A stretch of 64,000 nucleotides of DNA from Desulfoferula mesophila (GTDB lineage: Bacteria; Desulfobacterota; Desulfarculia; Desulfarculales; Desulfarculaceae), in the NCBI RefSeq assembly GCF_037076455.1, contig NZ_AP028679.1, positions 821,501 to 885,500 on the forward strand, written 5' to 3'. Made by a program: the position numbers and the translations under genes. The stretch's first letter is position 1; each line of letters starts with the position of its first letter. The notes below the pieces were generated by a model that was not told where the DNA came from, searched no databases, and saw nothing but the letters and a program-made list of their open reading frames with translations. This document shows positions 1-8,685 of the stretch, piece after piece.

Positions 1-429
1 CTTTCGTTTTCATTATTCTTCACCCTGTCGGGTTCATTCAGGCTCAACATACCACTATGTGGTGGTGCATCAGATGAGCAAAAGCTTTGCTATCCTACTG
101 GTGCGGTAGAGTATATAAAACAGAAGAGAATTACCGGTAATATACTGACCTTGTTTGAGTGGGGCGAGTACTTGATTTGGGAAACCTATCCCCACTGCAA
201 AATCGGGCTGGATGGGCGCTACGAAACAGTATATCCCAACTGGGTATGTGACAAATATTTTGACTTTTTAAACGCCAGACCTGGGTGGAGTGAGTTCCTA
301 AAACAATTCCCGCCAGACATGATCCTGTTGCCGGCGAGCCGCAAGGTCACTTCCTTGATTCGCAAGGAGGGGACTTGGGATATAGCCATGGAGAATTCCG
401 GCAGCGTTCTTTTCATAAGGAAAGACTGA
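1..429 (+). CDS. C-terminal end of a membrane glycosyltransferase-like protein (partial)
   Basis: The frame is open from the first base and ends at 427-429, so this is the last 142 codons of a gene that starts outside the window. The segment FEWGEYLIWETYPHCKIGLD followed by GRYETVYP resembles the soluble C-terminal part of GT-C type integral membrane glycosyltransferases (polyprenyl-phosphate-sugar dependent), where a G(E/G)YLIW...DGR pattern is common. No transmembrane segment remains in the visible part. The next gene is a second GT-C type protein on the same strand. The function is inferred from motif resemblance only, and the missing N-terminus carries the diagnostic catalytic acids. Confidence 0.6.
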   Translation, partial: LSFSLFFTLSGSFRLNIPLCGGASDEQKLCYPTGAVEYIKQKRITGNILTLFEWGEYLIWETYPHCKIGLDGRYETVYPNWVCDKYFDFLNARPGWSEFLKQFPPDMILLPASRKVTSLIRKEGTWDIAMENSGSVLFIRKD

Positions 430-555
430 TTCGCTCATTTTGCGTCGTAGCAAGCTATTGTTGTAAAATCATGGTGTTGCAAGCCATGCCTTTTTCATTG
501 ATTCCGCAGCGAACATATTGATGATGCTTAGGATTAAATGGCTACCATTTAACTT

Positions 556-2049
556 GTGTTTGAGCTAAACCTTATTATTGGTCAGTGCATTGTGAAAACG
601 CAGGGTGTCGTTATTACAAGGTGTCGCGATTGGTGCTTTGGCAGGCACCAACTTGATATTTTAAACGTCCTGACGGTTATCGTATTCTTGATATCAACCA
701 TCTTAATAATATTATCCGCCAGAGGCGACCTTTGGCTTGATGAAATCTGGTCTCTCGAGTTGACAAGGCAAGCAACTTCGGTGATTGACGTCATCGCTAG
801 CATCAAGCATGACAATAATCACATCCTAAATACCATTTACTTATATTTTGTAGGGCGGGGACAAGCCTTTTATATTTATCGTTTGCTTGCTGTTGCTTGC
901 GGCATCGGCTCACTAATGGCTATTTGGCGCTTGGCTGTACCGGCCGGTAAACTTGCGACCCTCCTGACCCTATTCTTTACAGGTTTCTCATACCCTTTAG
1001 TGCTCCTATTCTCCGAAGCGCGCGGTTATGCTCCGGCTATCCTATGCTCCCTGCTGGCTTACCTGCAGTTACGCAGATGTCGTGAGCGACTATCAGCATT
1101 TAATATTGTCATTTTCATGCTTGTAAATATTTTAGGACTCCTTTCCCATGCCACATTTGCGATTGTCCTGTTGGCACTTTTTACTGCAACAACGCTGCAG
1201 AGGGGCCCATCTCCCTTGCTCGCGCGATTAAAGCAGCTTGTGTTGCTGTATTTAATTCCGCTGCTGGCGCTTGCGTTGCTGTATTTCGGCTTTGTTCGAG
1301 TAATGACTATAGGCGGCGGAGACTCGTTGCATACTGACTACCTTTATGTAGTGGGCCATTTCGCTGCGCTGCTGTTTGGCCTGCCTAATAGTCAACCATG
1401 GACCAGCATTGCGTTAGCGGGATATTTGGCTGTGGTTATAGGCGCCTCCTATCAGCTATACCGGCAGCGGGATAACCAATGGTTGTTTTATCCGTGTTGT
1501 CTGGCTCTTTTTCCCTTGGCGATGATAGTGGCGACCCGTCCTAGGTTTATTTACTGGCGCTATTTTGTCCTTACGGCCCCATTCTTATACTTTTTAATTG
1601 CCAGGTTGATTTCCAAGCAACTTATCATCCGAAAACCATTGGCTAGATTGCTCATAATCTGTCTGTTTATAGCGCTAATGGGAGGCCAGTTCGTTAGATT
1701 GGAGAGGCTTGTACTATACGGTAGGGGGGGATATATGGCCGCTCTTGCCTACATTGCGTTGAATACAAAAGGTGCGATTGTAACTATCGGTAGTGATGAC
1801 GATATCCACAACACCAGGATTGTTGGCTATTATAAGGCGCGTTTGCCGGCTGGCAAAACTATAACGTATGTCATGCAAAATGAACTAAAGAGCCAACCGC
1901 CTCAGTGGTTTATAACCCATACAGAGGCTACGCCTCAGGCACTCCAAAAATGTTTCGACCCGAAGGTGACCACTCGATACCGTTTTCAAAAAGAATTTTT
2001 GGCTGCTGGCGAATCGGGCTGGCCGTGGATGATTTATAGGAACGAATGA
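556..2049 (+). CDS. GT-C (PMT/ArnT-like) membrane glycosyltransferase
   Basis: A 497-residue multi-pass membrane protein. After a first hydrophobic helix (about residues 34-54) comes GDLWLDEIWSLE, with Asp-Glu at 62-63. This is the first periplasmic-loop DE motif typical of GT-C/PMT-type enzymes that use polyprenyl-phosphate sugars. Many further hydrophobic helices follow, then a short soluble tail (about 400-497). The GTG at 556 is used as start, but there is no convincing Shine-Dalgarno sequence and a later non-ATG start is possible. Such enzymes move sugars onto lipids, glycans or proteins on the outer face of the inner membrane. The acceptor is unknown. The location just upstream of the pilin locus makes pilus glycosylation possible but unproven. 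Confidence 0.65.
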   Translation: MFELNLIIGQCIVKTQGVVITRCRDWCFGRHQLDILNVLTVIVFLISTILIILSARGDLWLDEIWSLELTRQATSVIDVIASIKHDNNHILNTIYLYFVGRGQAFYIYRLLAVACGIGSLMAIWRLAVPAGKLATLLTLFFTGFSYPLVLLFSEARGYAPAILCSLLAYLQLRRCRERLSAFNIVIFMLVNILGLLSHATFAIVLLALFTATTLQRGPSPLLARLKQLVLLYLIPLLALALLYFGFVRVMTIGGGDSLHTDYLYVVGHFAALLFGLPNSQPWTSIALAGYLAVVIGASYQLYRQRDNQWLFYPCCLALFPLAMIVATRPRFIYWRYFVLTAPFLYFLIARLISKQLIIRKPLARLLIICLFIALMGGQFVRLERLVLYGRGGYMAALAYIALNTKGAIVTIGSDDDIHNTRIVGYYKARLPAGKTITYVMQNELKSQPPQWFITHTEATPQALQKCFDPKVTTRYRFQKEFLAAGESGWPWMIYRNE

Positions 2050-2779
2050 GCCTTGATGAAAAAAATCATATCGCAAATTGGCTGCTTGGCGATAAATGGC
2101 TCAAAATATCAACCCTTAAAGGCCTTATGATTGCTTGAACCCCCTGTGCTCTGGTCTGTTGGGGCTCCCATGGATCTGAGACCCCTAGATGCGACACAAT
2201 ATACTTCCGTATACACCATCTGTTGCGCTATCCGCATTTTTAATAAATCTAGAAACATGTGCACCCATCTCGTGCGATCGTGAATTTTATCGCCGAGGCC
2301 GCCGCCCTCATGCCATTCCAATGGCCGGAGTCATCAGGCCTAGCAAAAACCGCTTCACAGTCGACCTGTTTGGCACATTTATTTTTGCTGAAAAAGCAGC
2401 GACTGTTGGAAAGATTGTCGGACACATCCACAACAACGTCTTCTCACCAATGGCTGCTATTTGAAAGAACCTCTTGCCGTTTTCATTGTTTTCATTGGCA
2501 CCACTTATGAGATAAGAAACCTTTTTCTGATAGGTTAGGCGACATCCGCGCGGCAAAAAGAACCGGAATAGGTCGCTGTTTACCCTGGGAAAAGCTCATT
2601 AGGCAAGCATCTAACTGGGGCCAGTTAAAATATTTGGGCCTGCCATTGGCATTGTTCACATCCCCACGGACGGCGCTTTTGCGCCAATCCACTCGGCGGT
2701 TCACTTTGTGGTAGGCTTCAGGAGACAAAACAGAGCGTAATGGCGTAGCTTAATTGTAATAATTGCGTTAAAATAAATC
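2050..2779. other. About 730 bases without a recognisable gene
   Basis: Short open frames exist on both strands (for example 2189-2464 + and 2492-2728 -). They overlap one another, lack ribosome sites, and none gives a recognisable protein. The base composition is lower in GC than most of the window. The region may hold decayed sequence; I see no clear repeat ends or transposase motif. Confidence 0.4.
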
Positions 2780-2808
2780 TTGACACGCCTTTTGGGGATG
2801 GTTAGCAT
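2780..2808 (+). promoter_or_regulatory. Sigma-70 type promoter for the flp/tad locus
   Basis: TTGACA at 2780-2785 and TAGCAT at 2803-2808 are separated by 17 bases. The predicted transcript would have a leader of about 125 bases before the flp start at 2941. The -35 box is perfect and the -10 box matches 4 of 6. Confidence 0.6.
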
Positions 2809-2940
2809 TATTAAAAATTAACTGGGAAAATATGTGCCAAGGCATCGTGAGTGGTTCACCTGGTGTGACCGCTTCAAAGAATACGACAAGCAATGAACCG
2901 ACTTTGGGTCAAAAGTCAATCGTAGCAAGGAGGAAATCAG

Positions 2941-3120
2941 ATGAAAGTGTGGAAAAGCCTTAAGAGCCTGGTAAAGGACGAGAGCGGCATCAGCTCCGTG
3001 GAGTATGCTTTGCTGCTGGCCTTTATTGGTGCGCTCATCGCCGCGGCGGCGGCTCTGCTGGGTTCCGCGGTGGCTACCCGTATGAATACGGCCGCCAGTC
3101 AGGTCGGCGGCACCAGCTAG
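2941..3120 (+). CDS. flp: Flp-type major pilin (type IVb prepilin)
   Basis: This is a 59-residue protein preceded by a strong ribosome site (AAGGAGG, 2929-2935 region). It has a short basic leader (MKVWKSLKSLVKDESG), a predicted cleavage after Gly16, and a mature protein that begins ISSVEYALLLAF. Glu at mature position 5 and the following Tyr are the hallmark of Flp pilins. A single hydrophobic helix follows, ending in a small polar tail (TAASQVGGTS). The prepilin would be processed by the CpaA peptidase encoded just downstream and polymerised by the CpaF/TadBC machine. A hairpin follows the stop codon, so pilin mRNA may be made in excess over the rest of the locus. Confidence 0.92.
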   Translation: MKVWKSLKSLVKDESGISSVEYALLLAFIGALIAAAAALLGSAVATRMNTAASQVGGTS

Positions 3121-3170
3121 CCTCCACCACTAGAAATTGGAGCTGCCCCATTTGATTTATTCTATGCCGT

Positions 3171-3215
3171 GCCCTGGCTGGCTCCCCGCACGGAGCCGGC
3201 CAGGGCTCGCCTTTT
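3171..3215 (+). terminator. Stem-loop after flp, terminator or attenuator
   Basis: Arms 3171-3185 and 3192-3206 form a 15-bp stem with one G-T wobble and a 6-base loop. A short TTTT follows at 3212-3215. Its place between the pilin and the assembly genes fits partial termination or 3' end protection of flp mRNA. Confidence 0.6.
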
Positions 3216-3458
3216 GAGATGGCCGCACCATTTTTGGGCCATTCGTTTTAGCTTTGCTTGGGTCAGCTTCACCGGGCCGGCGTCCGGCCTAGACATCAGT
3301 CGTTGGTTTTGGAGTAAATTTATTTTGCCCTGCTTGGGTAGGGCTAGTGATGTATTTTGCAGGGCGAGGTTCCTGGCCCCTTAAATTTCATACTTGTATT
3401 CGGAGGATTGGCTCGGGGCGTTTTTTGTAATCATTAAGGGAAAGTAGTTGCGAGAACG
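3216..3458. other. Intergenic stretch before cpaA
   Basis: This stretch is T- and G-rich with no supported gene. The bases before 3459 carry no clear ribosome site, which leaves the start of cpaA uncertain. No confident promoter was identified. Confidence 0.3.
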
Positions 3459-4346
3459 ATGCGGGCGGGTTCTACAATTACTAAAAGTTTTAAACCAGGC
3501 CTTTTAAGCGGCCGCGGGGGGGACCATCCATCTATAATGGAAGCCCAAATTATTACGCGGCCCGGTCCCGCTGCCGTATTGCACGATGGCCCTGCCGCGG
3601 TTGATAAAACCCGCGCGATCTTGCAGAGCGATTCTAGCGTGAATCCACCTAATGATAATCTGAGCAACGACTACCGCATCGGGGCTCATGTGCTCGTGTA
3701 CAACCGGGAATTATGGGCAGGCCTAACTCCGAGCCAGATGATTCTCGGGGTAATGTTCATACCGCTGGTCTTGGTCGCATACCTTGGCGACCCCTTGGTG
3801 GTTGCCGTCACCCTAAGCATGATCATGGCCAGCCACGATCTTTTCGACCGGACGATCCCCAACCGACTCAATTTGTCCGCCGCGTCGTTGGGAATGCTAA
3901 TCGCCTGGCAGACCGGCGGGTTGCCCGCCCTGGGCAATTCCTTCCTGGTCGCCTGCGGGGCTCTGGTCGCCTTGGTTGTCTTGTATCTTTTCGGATTTCT
4001 GGGCGCTGGGGATGTAAAGGCTCTGGCCGCGTTGGCTACTTTCGCGTCCGGCTGGCAAGACGCATTTGTAATGTTGTTGCTGGTTACCCTGTTTGGCGGG
4101 GTGCAGGCGCTCATCGTAGCTCTTTGGGAAAAGTGGCGTCAATTTACACAACAGCAGTTAGACAAAAATAGATTATTATCGGAAATTACCGGGTTGGCCG
4201 CCTCTTCTAGCATGATGTTAAAATGGTGCATGAAGACCTGGGGCGGAAGGCCAGCCAGTCCCCTGGGTTTAAAAACTCAATTGCCGTATGGTGTCGCCAT
4301 CTTCGGCGGCACCCTGATCTGGGCAATGATAAGAGGTTGGTCATGA
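3459..4346 (+). CDS. cpaA: Prepilin peptidase, A24 family (CpaA/TadV)
   Basis: This integral-membrane aspartic protease cleaves the leaders of Flp pilin and TadE-like pseudopilins. Two catalytic Asp motifs are visible: LFDRTIPNRLN (about residue 130) and FLGAGDVKALA (about residue 185), and a PYG motif follows near the C-terminus. Hydrophobic helices fill residues 90-230. The first 75 residues are polar and not typical of the family, so the true start may be downstream (ATG at 3537 is one option). It overlaps tadE by ATGA, indicating translational coupling. It lacks the methyltransferase domain of PilD, as expected for Tad systems. Confidence 0.85.
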   Translation: MRAGSTITKSFKPGLLSGRGGDHPSIMEAQIITRPGPAAVLHDGPAAVDKTRAILQSDSSVNPPNDNLSNDYRIGAHVLVYNRELWAGLTPSQMILGVMFIPLVLVAYLGDPLVVAVTLSMIMASHDLFDRTIPNRLNLSAASLGMLIAWQTGGLPALGNSFLVACGALVALVVLYLFGFLGAGDVKALAALATFASGWQDAFVMLLLVTLFGGVQALIVALWEKWRQFTQQQLDKNRLLSEITGLAASSSMMLKWCMKTWGGRPASPLGLKTQLPYGVAIFGGTLIWAMIRGWS

Positions 4347-4765
4347 AAAAGCTTAGAAAATTATTGGGTCAGAACTCAGGTATAGCGGCGGTGGAATTTG
4401 CCCTTGTGCTGCCGCTATTGCTTCTATTTTTGTTCGGGATTATTGAAATGGGGTTGGCGTGGCATACCAAACAAGTGGTCACCAACGTCTGCCGCGAGGG
4501 CGCGCGTTACGGCACCCTTTATACCGCCACCCCCAGCGCTGACCCTAACGGGGATGTTGTAACTTATGTGAATCAGCTTTTAACCAACCTTGGATTCCCG
4601 GCGGCCCAAATCGTCAGCGTTACTTGCACGGGCGCCGAAGGTGCAACGGGTGATCCGGTCACCGTTTCCGTGTCGGCAAATCATTACTTTCCGGTATTGA
4701 GTCCCATAGCGGGGTTGCAGTCAGCTATTACAATAAACGGCACCGCCGTAATGCGTCACGAATAG
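4343..4765 (+). CDS. tadE: TadE-like pseudopilin
   Basis: A 140-residue protein starting at the ATG that overlaps the cpaA stop. A short basic leader (MKKLRKLLGQNSG) precedes IAAVEFALVLPLLLLFLFGI, with Glu at position 5 of the predicted mature protein, the type IVb pilin-like signature of TadE/TadG minor pilins. The C-terminal 100 residues are a small Thr/Val-rich periplasmic domain with two cysteines. It is probably processed by CpaA and needed for pilus assembly. The upstream AGAGG lies at a suitable distance. Confidence 0.85.
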   Translation: MKKLRKLLGQNSGIAAVEFALVLPLLLLFLFGIIEMGLAWHTKQVVTNVCREGARYGTLYTATPSADPNGDVVTYVNQLLTNLGFPAAQIVSVTCTGAEGATGDPVTVSVSANHYFPVLSPIAGLQSAITINGTAVMRHE

Positions 4766-4966
4766 TGCTTGCCATGTTTGAACAACATTGCACGTATCTG
4801 CCAGTTAGTGCTAGGCTGCTCAAGGAGGTATCCTCGCACGGTTTGCGTGTTATTCGTGAAGGGGCTAGGGTGCTTTCGTAGAAATTTTTCGCGAAGTCGT
4901 TGTGCTCCAAGTTTATGTAGCCAATGTACAGTTCTCAGGACGAGTAATTGTTAGGAGACACTTTGC

Positions 4967-5026
4967 ATGGCTTTTTACTTTTTAATGGCCCACTCTTCGG
5001 GGCAGGATAGGCGAAGGCAACCATGA
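4967..5026 (+). CDS. Possible 19-residue leader ORF before cpaB
   Basis: An AGGAG at 4953-4957 sits 9 bases before the ATG at 4967. The frame codes 19 residues (MAFYFLMAHSSGQDRRRQP), and its TGA overlaps the cpaB start as ATGA (5023-5026). The arrangement suggests translational coupling into cpaB rather than a functional peptide. No homology is claimed, and chance is possible. The rest of 4766-5022 has no supported gene. Confidence 0.35.
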   Translation: MAFYFLMAHSSGQDRRRQP

Positions 5027-5880
5027 ACAAGATGAGGCGCTATTTGTTTTTGGTGTTGGCCATCTTCTTGGCGGGCATTGCCGCGTGGCTAAGCTATGGA
5101 TGGCTCCAAAAAAAGATGCAAGTTGCCACGCCTCAACGCCAACAGACGGTCAAGGTGGTGGTGGCGAGGCAGAGGGTTGATCCTGGCCATGTCTTGTCAT
5201 CGGAAGACCTTACCACCCAGGAATGGCCGGCCAACATTGTCCCGAAGGGATCCTATCTTAAGCCCGAGGAAGTGGTCGGCAGGGTTACAGCCGCGACCTT
5301 GACTCCCGATGAAGTCATTACCAACTCCAAAGTGAGGCCTGAGGGAATCGCGGGCGGCCTTTCCGCTGTTTTGTCCAATGGCCAGAGGGCCATGACGGTG
5401 CGGGTGGACGATGTGGTCGGAGTGGGCGGCTTTGTAAATCCCGGCGATCATGTGGACGTTTTGACCACCATAGCCAGGGGGGAAAGTTACGCCAACAACC
5501 CCTTGACCAGAATCGTCTTGCAGAACATAAAAGTTTTGACTACCGGTGAAAGACTGCAGGTCTCCGAGAAAAAGATTCCCGGCAAATCCCCAACCGTATC
5601 CAAGGCCAGGGTGGTTACCTTGGAGGTTACCCCCAAGCAAGCCGAAATTTTGGCCTTGGCCGCGCAGGAAGGGGTTTTGATTTTGGCCCTGCGCGCACAA
5701 ACCGACCAAGAGGTAATGGCCACCAGGGGGACCCGGCTTTCCAAGCTTACACAGGGAGTCGGGGAGGGCGAGTCGCAAGGCAACGGCCAGAAGGTAACCA
5801 AAGATATGGCCTATACCAGTGAATATAGAATTGAATTAATTAAGGGTCAGAAACATGTTTATCAAAAGTTCGACAGGTAG
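5023..5880 (+). CDS. cpaB: Flp pilus assembly protein CpaB (RcpC)
   Basis: A 285-residue periplasmic protein with an N-terminal membrane anchor (RRYLFLVLAIFLAGIAAWLS). A SAF-type domain follows at about residues 42-110 (VVVARQRVDPGHVLSSEDL, then EEVVGRVTAATLTPDEVI). The RcpC/CpaB domain contains the conserved MTVRVDDVVGVGGFVNPGDH near residue 125. CpaB proteins associate with the secretin and periplasmic peptidoglycan in Tad systems. The C-terminal 45 residues look disordered. It is followed closely by cpaC and lies between tadE and cpaC, the usual order. Confidence 0.9.
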   Translation: MNKMRRYLFLVLAIFLAGIAAWLSYGWLQKKMQVATPQRQQTVKVVVARQRVDPGHVLSSEDLTTQEWPANIVPKGSYLKPEEVVGRVTAATLTPDEVITNSKVRPEGIAGGLSAVLSNGQRAMTVRVDDVVGVGGFVNPGDHVDVLTTIARGESYANNPLTRIVLQNIKVLTTGERLQVSEKKIPGKSPTVSKARVVTLEVTPKQAEILALAAQEGVLILALRAQTDQEVMATRGTRLSKLTQGVGEGESQGNGQKVTKDMAYTSEYRIELIKGQKHVYQKFDR

Positions 5881-5899
5881 CTCTTGCAAAGGAGACCAA

Positions 5900-7372
5900 A
5901 TGAACACGTTAGGTAATCTCTCTGGAGTCCCGGGACTGCTTGACAAGGGCATTAAGACCTGTTTTTGCGGGTTGCTGGTGCTCGCTGTTTTGTTGCTGCC
6001 CCTTGCCGCTTTTGCAGATGATGGCAAGCCGCATCTAATCACACTCAGGGTGGGTCATTCCAGGGTGATTAACCTACCCACCGCGGTAAAACGGGCCAGC
6101 GTCGCCAATAATAAGATCGCGGATATCATCATGATCACGCCGCGGCAAGTTTATATAAATCCCTTGGAAGTGGGTAGCACCAATATCAGCTTTTGGGATA
6201 AGGGCGACAAGCTCTGCGGTATTTGGGAGCTGCAGGTGGCCCAGGATCTTACCAGGCTGAAAGAGCGTCTTTACGACGTTATGCCCACCGAGCCGATCGA
6301 TGTCAGGGAGTTGAAGGGCGCCGTGGTCCTGTCCGGCAGAGCTTCCAGCCTGGAGGCCAAAAAGCAGGCGGAACTACTGGCCGAACAATTCGCGCCCAAA
6401 AAAGTGGCCAGCCTCATCAGGGTCAGCGGCAGTCAGCAGGTCATATTGAAGGTGCGTTTCGCGGAAGTTAACCGGAGCGTCACCAAAAAATGGAACTTGA
6501 ACTGGGGAGCCTTCAACCCCTTTACCGGCGACTTCTTTTTCAACATGATTTCCCCGCTTTTCGCCTTTGACGAAGTAACGCTTGGAGCCGGAAAAAATTC
6601 CAACGGCGGCAGTTACTCCACTTTTTCATCTAAGTTTACTCTTGACAATTCCAACATGAAAAACTTCTTCGGTTTTAAAACCGGGGACACTAAGATCGTG
6701 GGCTTTCTGGACATCTTGAAGGAAAATGGCTTGGCCAAAATATTGGCCGAGCCCAGCTTGGTGGCCAGCAGCGGGGAAAAGGCCAGTTTCTTGGCGGGTG
6801 GAGAATATCCCATCCCGGTTCCCCAGCAAAACGGCTCCATCACCATCGAGTTTAAAAAGTTTGGTATCCAACTGGACTTCCAGCCTGAGATTTTGGCCAA
6901 CGGACGGATCAAATTGTCGGTGAAGCCAGAGGTTAGTCAGCTTGACTACACCACGGCTATTTTGGTGGAGGGATTTGCGGTCCCCGGCCTGACTACCAGG
7001 ACCGCCAAAACTCAAATCGAGTTGAATTCGGGACAAAGCTTTGCCATAGCCGGTTTGTTCAGCGACAAAATGAGCGATAATGTCAGCAAACTGCCGTGGC
7101 TGGGCGATGTGCCCGTTTTGGGCGCCCTGTTCCGCAGTTCCGAATTCCAAAGTGACAAATCGGAATTGGTTATTTTGGTAACCCCAAGCATCGCAACCCA
7201 TAACTACAAGGCCCCTACTCACCTGCCCGGCGAGTCCATCAAAGAAAACTGCGATTTCGAGACTTTCTTTTTTGGAAAAGCCGTGCAGGGGCTCAAAGAG
7301 GAGGAGCCGTCTTGTACGCACTGTACTTCCAGCGAATTGGAAGGAAACTATGGCCACCAACTGGTCTATTAA
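5900..7372 (+). CDS. cpaC: Outer-membrane secretin of the Tad pilus (CpaC/RcpA)
   Basis: A 490-residue protein. The ATG at 5900 is chosen over an upstream in-frame start because AAAGGAG at 5888-5894 precedes it and a signal peptide follows at once (cleavage near AFADDG). The N-terminal half has the pilus-specific BON-like domain (HSRVINLPTAVKRASVANNK onward). The C-terminal half is the secretin domain, with ILAEPSLVASSGEKASFLAG and VPVLGALFRSSEFQSDKSEL typical of type II/III secretins. It should form the outer-membrane channel for the Flp pilus. The 3' end overlaps the proposed TTG start of the next gene by 61 bases. Confidence 0.92.
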   Translation: MNTLGNLSGVPGLLDKGIKTCFCGLLVLAVLLLPLAAFADDGKPHLITLRVGHSRVINLPTAVKRASVANNKIADIIMITPRQVYINPLEVGSTNISFWDKGDKLCGIWELQVAQDLTRLKERLYDVMPTEPIDVRELKGAVVLSGRASSLEAKKQAELLAEQFAPKKVASLIRVSGSQQVILKVRFAEVNRSVTKKWNLNWGAFNPFTGDFFFNMISPLFAFDEVTLGAGKNSNGGSYSTFSSKFTLDNSNMKNFFGFKTGDTKIVGFLDILKENGLAKILAEPSLVASSGEKASFLAGGEYPIPVPQQNGSITIEFKKFGIQLDFQPEILANGRIKLSVKPEVSQLDYTTAILVEGFAVPGLTTRTAKTQIELNSGQSFAIAGLFSDKMSDNVSKLPWLGDVPVLGALFRSSEFQSDKSELVILVTPSIATHNYKAPTHLPGESIKENCDFETFFFGKAVQGLKEEEPSCTHCTSSELEGNYGHQLVY

Positions 7373-8436
7373 GTCGCTTAACCCGGTTTGGCGGAGACAG
7401 TAAAGGCACTGTATCCGTAGTCGTTGTTTTGTTGTTGGTGACAATGCTTGGCATGGCGGCAATGGCCATCGACGTTGGTTACTGGTTCAGCAGCAAGGCG
7501 GAATGTCAAAACGCCGCCGATGCTGCCGCTTTGGCAGGAGCCAGCAAGATGCTGACTTGGGATTCAGCGTTCAAGGTTTTGGGGGTTGACCCCAGCGCCG
7601 CGTTTGCGGAGGCCCAGACCTTTGCCCTGAGCAACCAAAACAACGGGACCAATTTGAATATCCGGCCAAACGACTGCACCATGGGTTGGTGGGATTTCGA
7701 TACTCGCAGTATGGATCCCTCCCGAACCTATCCCTTGAGCGCCTCGGGAGTCGATCCCGATGATGTCACCGCCTTCAAGGTGCAGGTTCGTCGCGACAAC
7801 ACCCTCAACTTGCCCATCTCTTCCTTTTTCGCTCCCATTTTCGGCATCGATGAGGTGGCTATCAACGTGTCGGCCGCGGCCTATCTGGGCTATGCCGGCA
7901 ATGTGGCTGTGGGTGACGTCGAGCTGCCGATCGCGGTGCTCGCCGATGCGGTTGGCGATGGAAGTTCGGGAGAATTCGTCCCCAGGTGCGGCAGCGTGCT
8001 ATCGTTCAGGTCGGAGAACACCGAAACCGCCGAGTGGACCACCTTTTTTGATTGGCCCACCAATGACCGTACGGTTAAAAGCTACGTTAAAGGCGACAAG
8101 TTGCCCCCCGCGTTGGATGCGACCACCGGCGACGTTTTGAACGTCATCAACGGCAACCTGAGCAACAATACTTTCAGAGCCCTTCAGGATCGCTTTGATG
8201 CGAACAAGGATCCCTCCACCGGCACCTGGACGACTTGGCTGCCAGTCGTTTTGCCCGGGCATTCGGCAACCAAAAGCACCTTGGTGGGCTTTGTGCAATT
8301 TGAGATCTCCGGGGTGTATACCGCACCGGCCAAGGAAGTTCGGGGCAACATGAAATGTGATTCCATCCTGCCTTATTCGCGAGGTGGCGGAGGTAACTTC
8401 GGGGTCAGGGCAGGTATTCCCGTTTTGGTGGATTGA
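7312..8436 (+). CDS. TadG-like pilus protein, first copy
   Basis: A 374-residue protein with the Tad N-terminal motif: a hydrophobic helix ending in GMAAMAIDVGYWFSSKAECQ and then NAADAAALAGAS. This is the signature of TadG-related membrane proteins of Tad loci. The remaining 300 residues are a periplasmic domain shared with the next gene, ending in an invariant Gly-rich tail (YSRGGGGNFGVRAGIPVLV). Unlike TadE, it has no Glu5. The start is problematic: TTG 7312 has a good AGGAGG upstream, but the only nearby ATG (7350, with AAGGA before it) is out of frame. The role is presumed to be a minor structural or adhesive component of the pilus. Confidence 0.8.
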   Translation: MYALYFQRIGRKLWPPTGLLSRLTRFGGDSKGTVSVVVVLLLVTMLGMAAMAIDVGYWFSSKAECQNAADAAALAGASKMLTWDSAFKVLGVDPSAAFAEAQTFALSNQNNGTNLNIRPNDCTMGWWDFDTRSMDPSRTYPLSASGVDPDDVTAFKVQVRRDNTLNLPISSFFAPIFGIDEVAINVSAAAYLGYAGNVAVGDVELPIAVLADAVGDGSSGEFVPRCGSVLSFRSENTETAEWTTFFDWPTNDRTVKSYVKGDKLPPALDATTGDVLNVINGNLSNNTFRALQDRFDANKDPSTGTWTTWLPVVLPGHSATKSTLVGFVQFEISGVYTAPAKEVRGNMKCDSILPYSRGGGGNFGVRAGIPVLVD

Positions 8437-8685
8437 CCTTTATTATAGTGTGCGGTCCGAGGCGCTCATCCAGATTGCATCTTGCCGTGAGCCTCAGGTC
8501 AGGGAGACCAAGACCGCTTTATCGCAGGGGCACCTTTATGCTTTCCAAAATCGGCCTTATGCTAGCTGCGTATGTGATGAGAGGATAGGCGGCCGTACGG
8601 GAAAGCTCTCCCGGAGTAACCCGGGGAGTAACGTTAGGGGCAAACACCTGCAAGTGTCGCGCCTCCAGGGGAGTGGAGGGAAAGC
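8437..8685 (+). promoter_or_regulatory. Structured leader between the two tadG-like genes
   Basis: This 249-base gap has no supported gene but several potential RNA stems. CGGGA/TCCCG (8598-8613) and CTCCCGG/CCGGGGAG (8608-8628) share bases and cannot form together. CCTCCA (8662-8667) pairs with TGGAGG (8674-8679), which contains the ribosome site of the next gene (ATG 8686). A TATTAT near 8446 could be a -10 box, but no good -35 was found. The layout resembles a translation-control leader; no known riboswitch class was recognised. Confidence 0.4.

Noticed and set aside
2189-2464. A 91-codon frame in the gap before flp
   Set aside because: No ribosome site, overlaps several other frames and has no recognisable features.
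8437-8685. A known riboswitch (c-di-GMP class I or cobalamin) in the tadG leader
   Set aside because: GGCAAAC and GTCAGGGAGACC fragments recall these classes, but the GNRA loop, receptor and B12-box context are missing.
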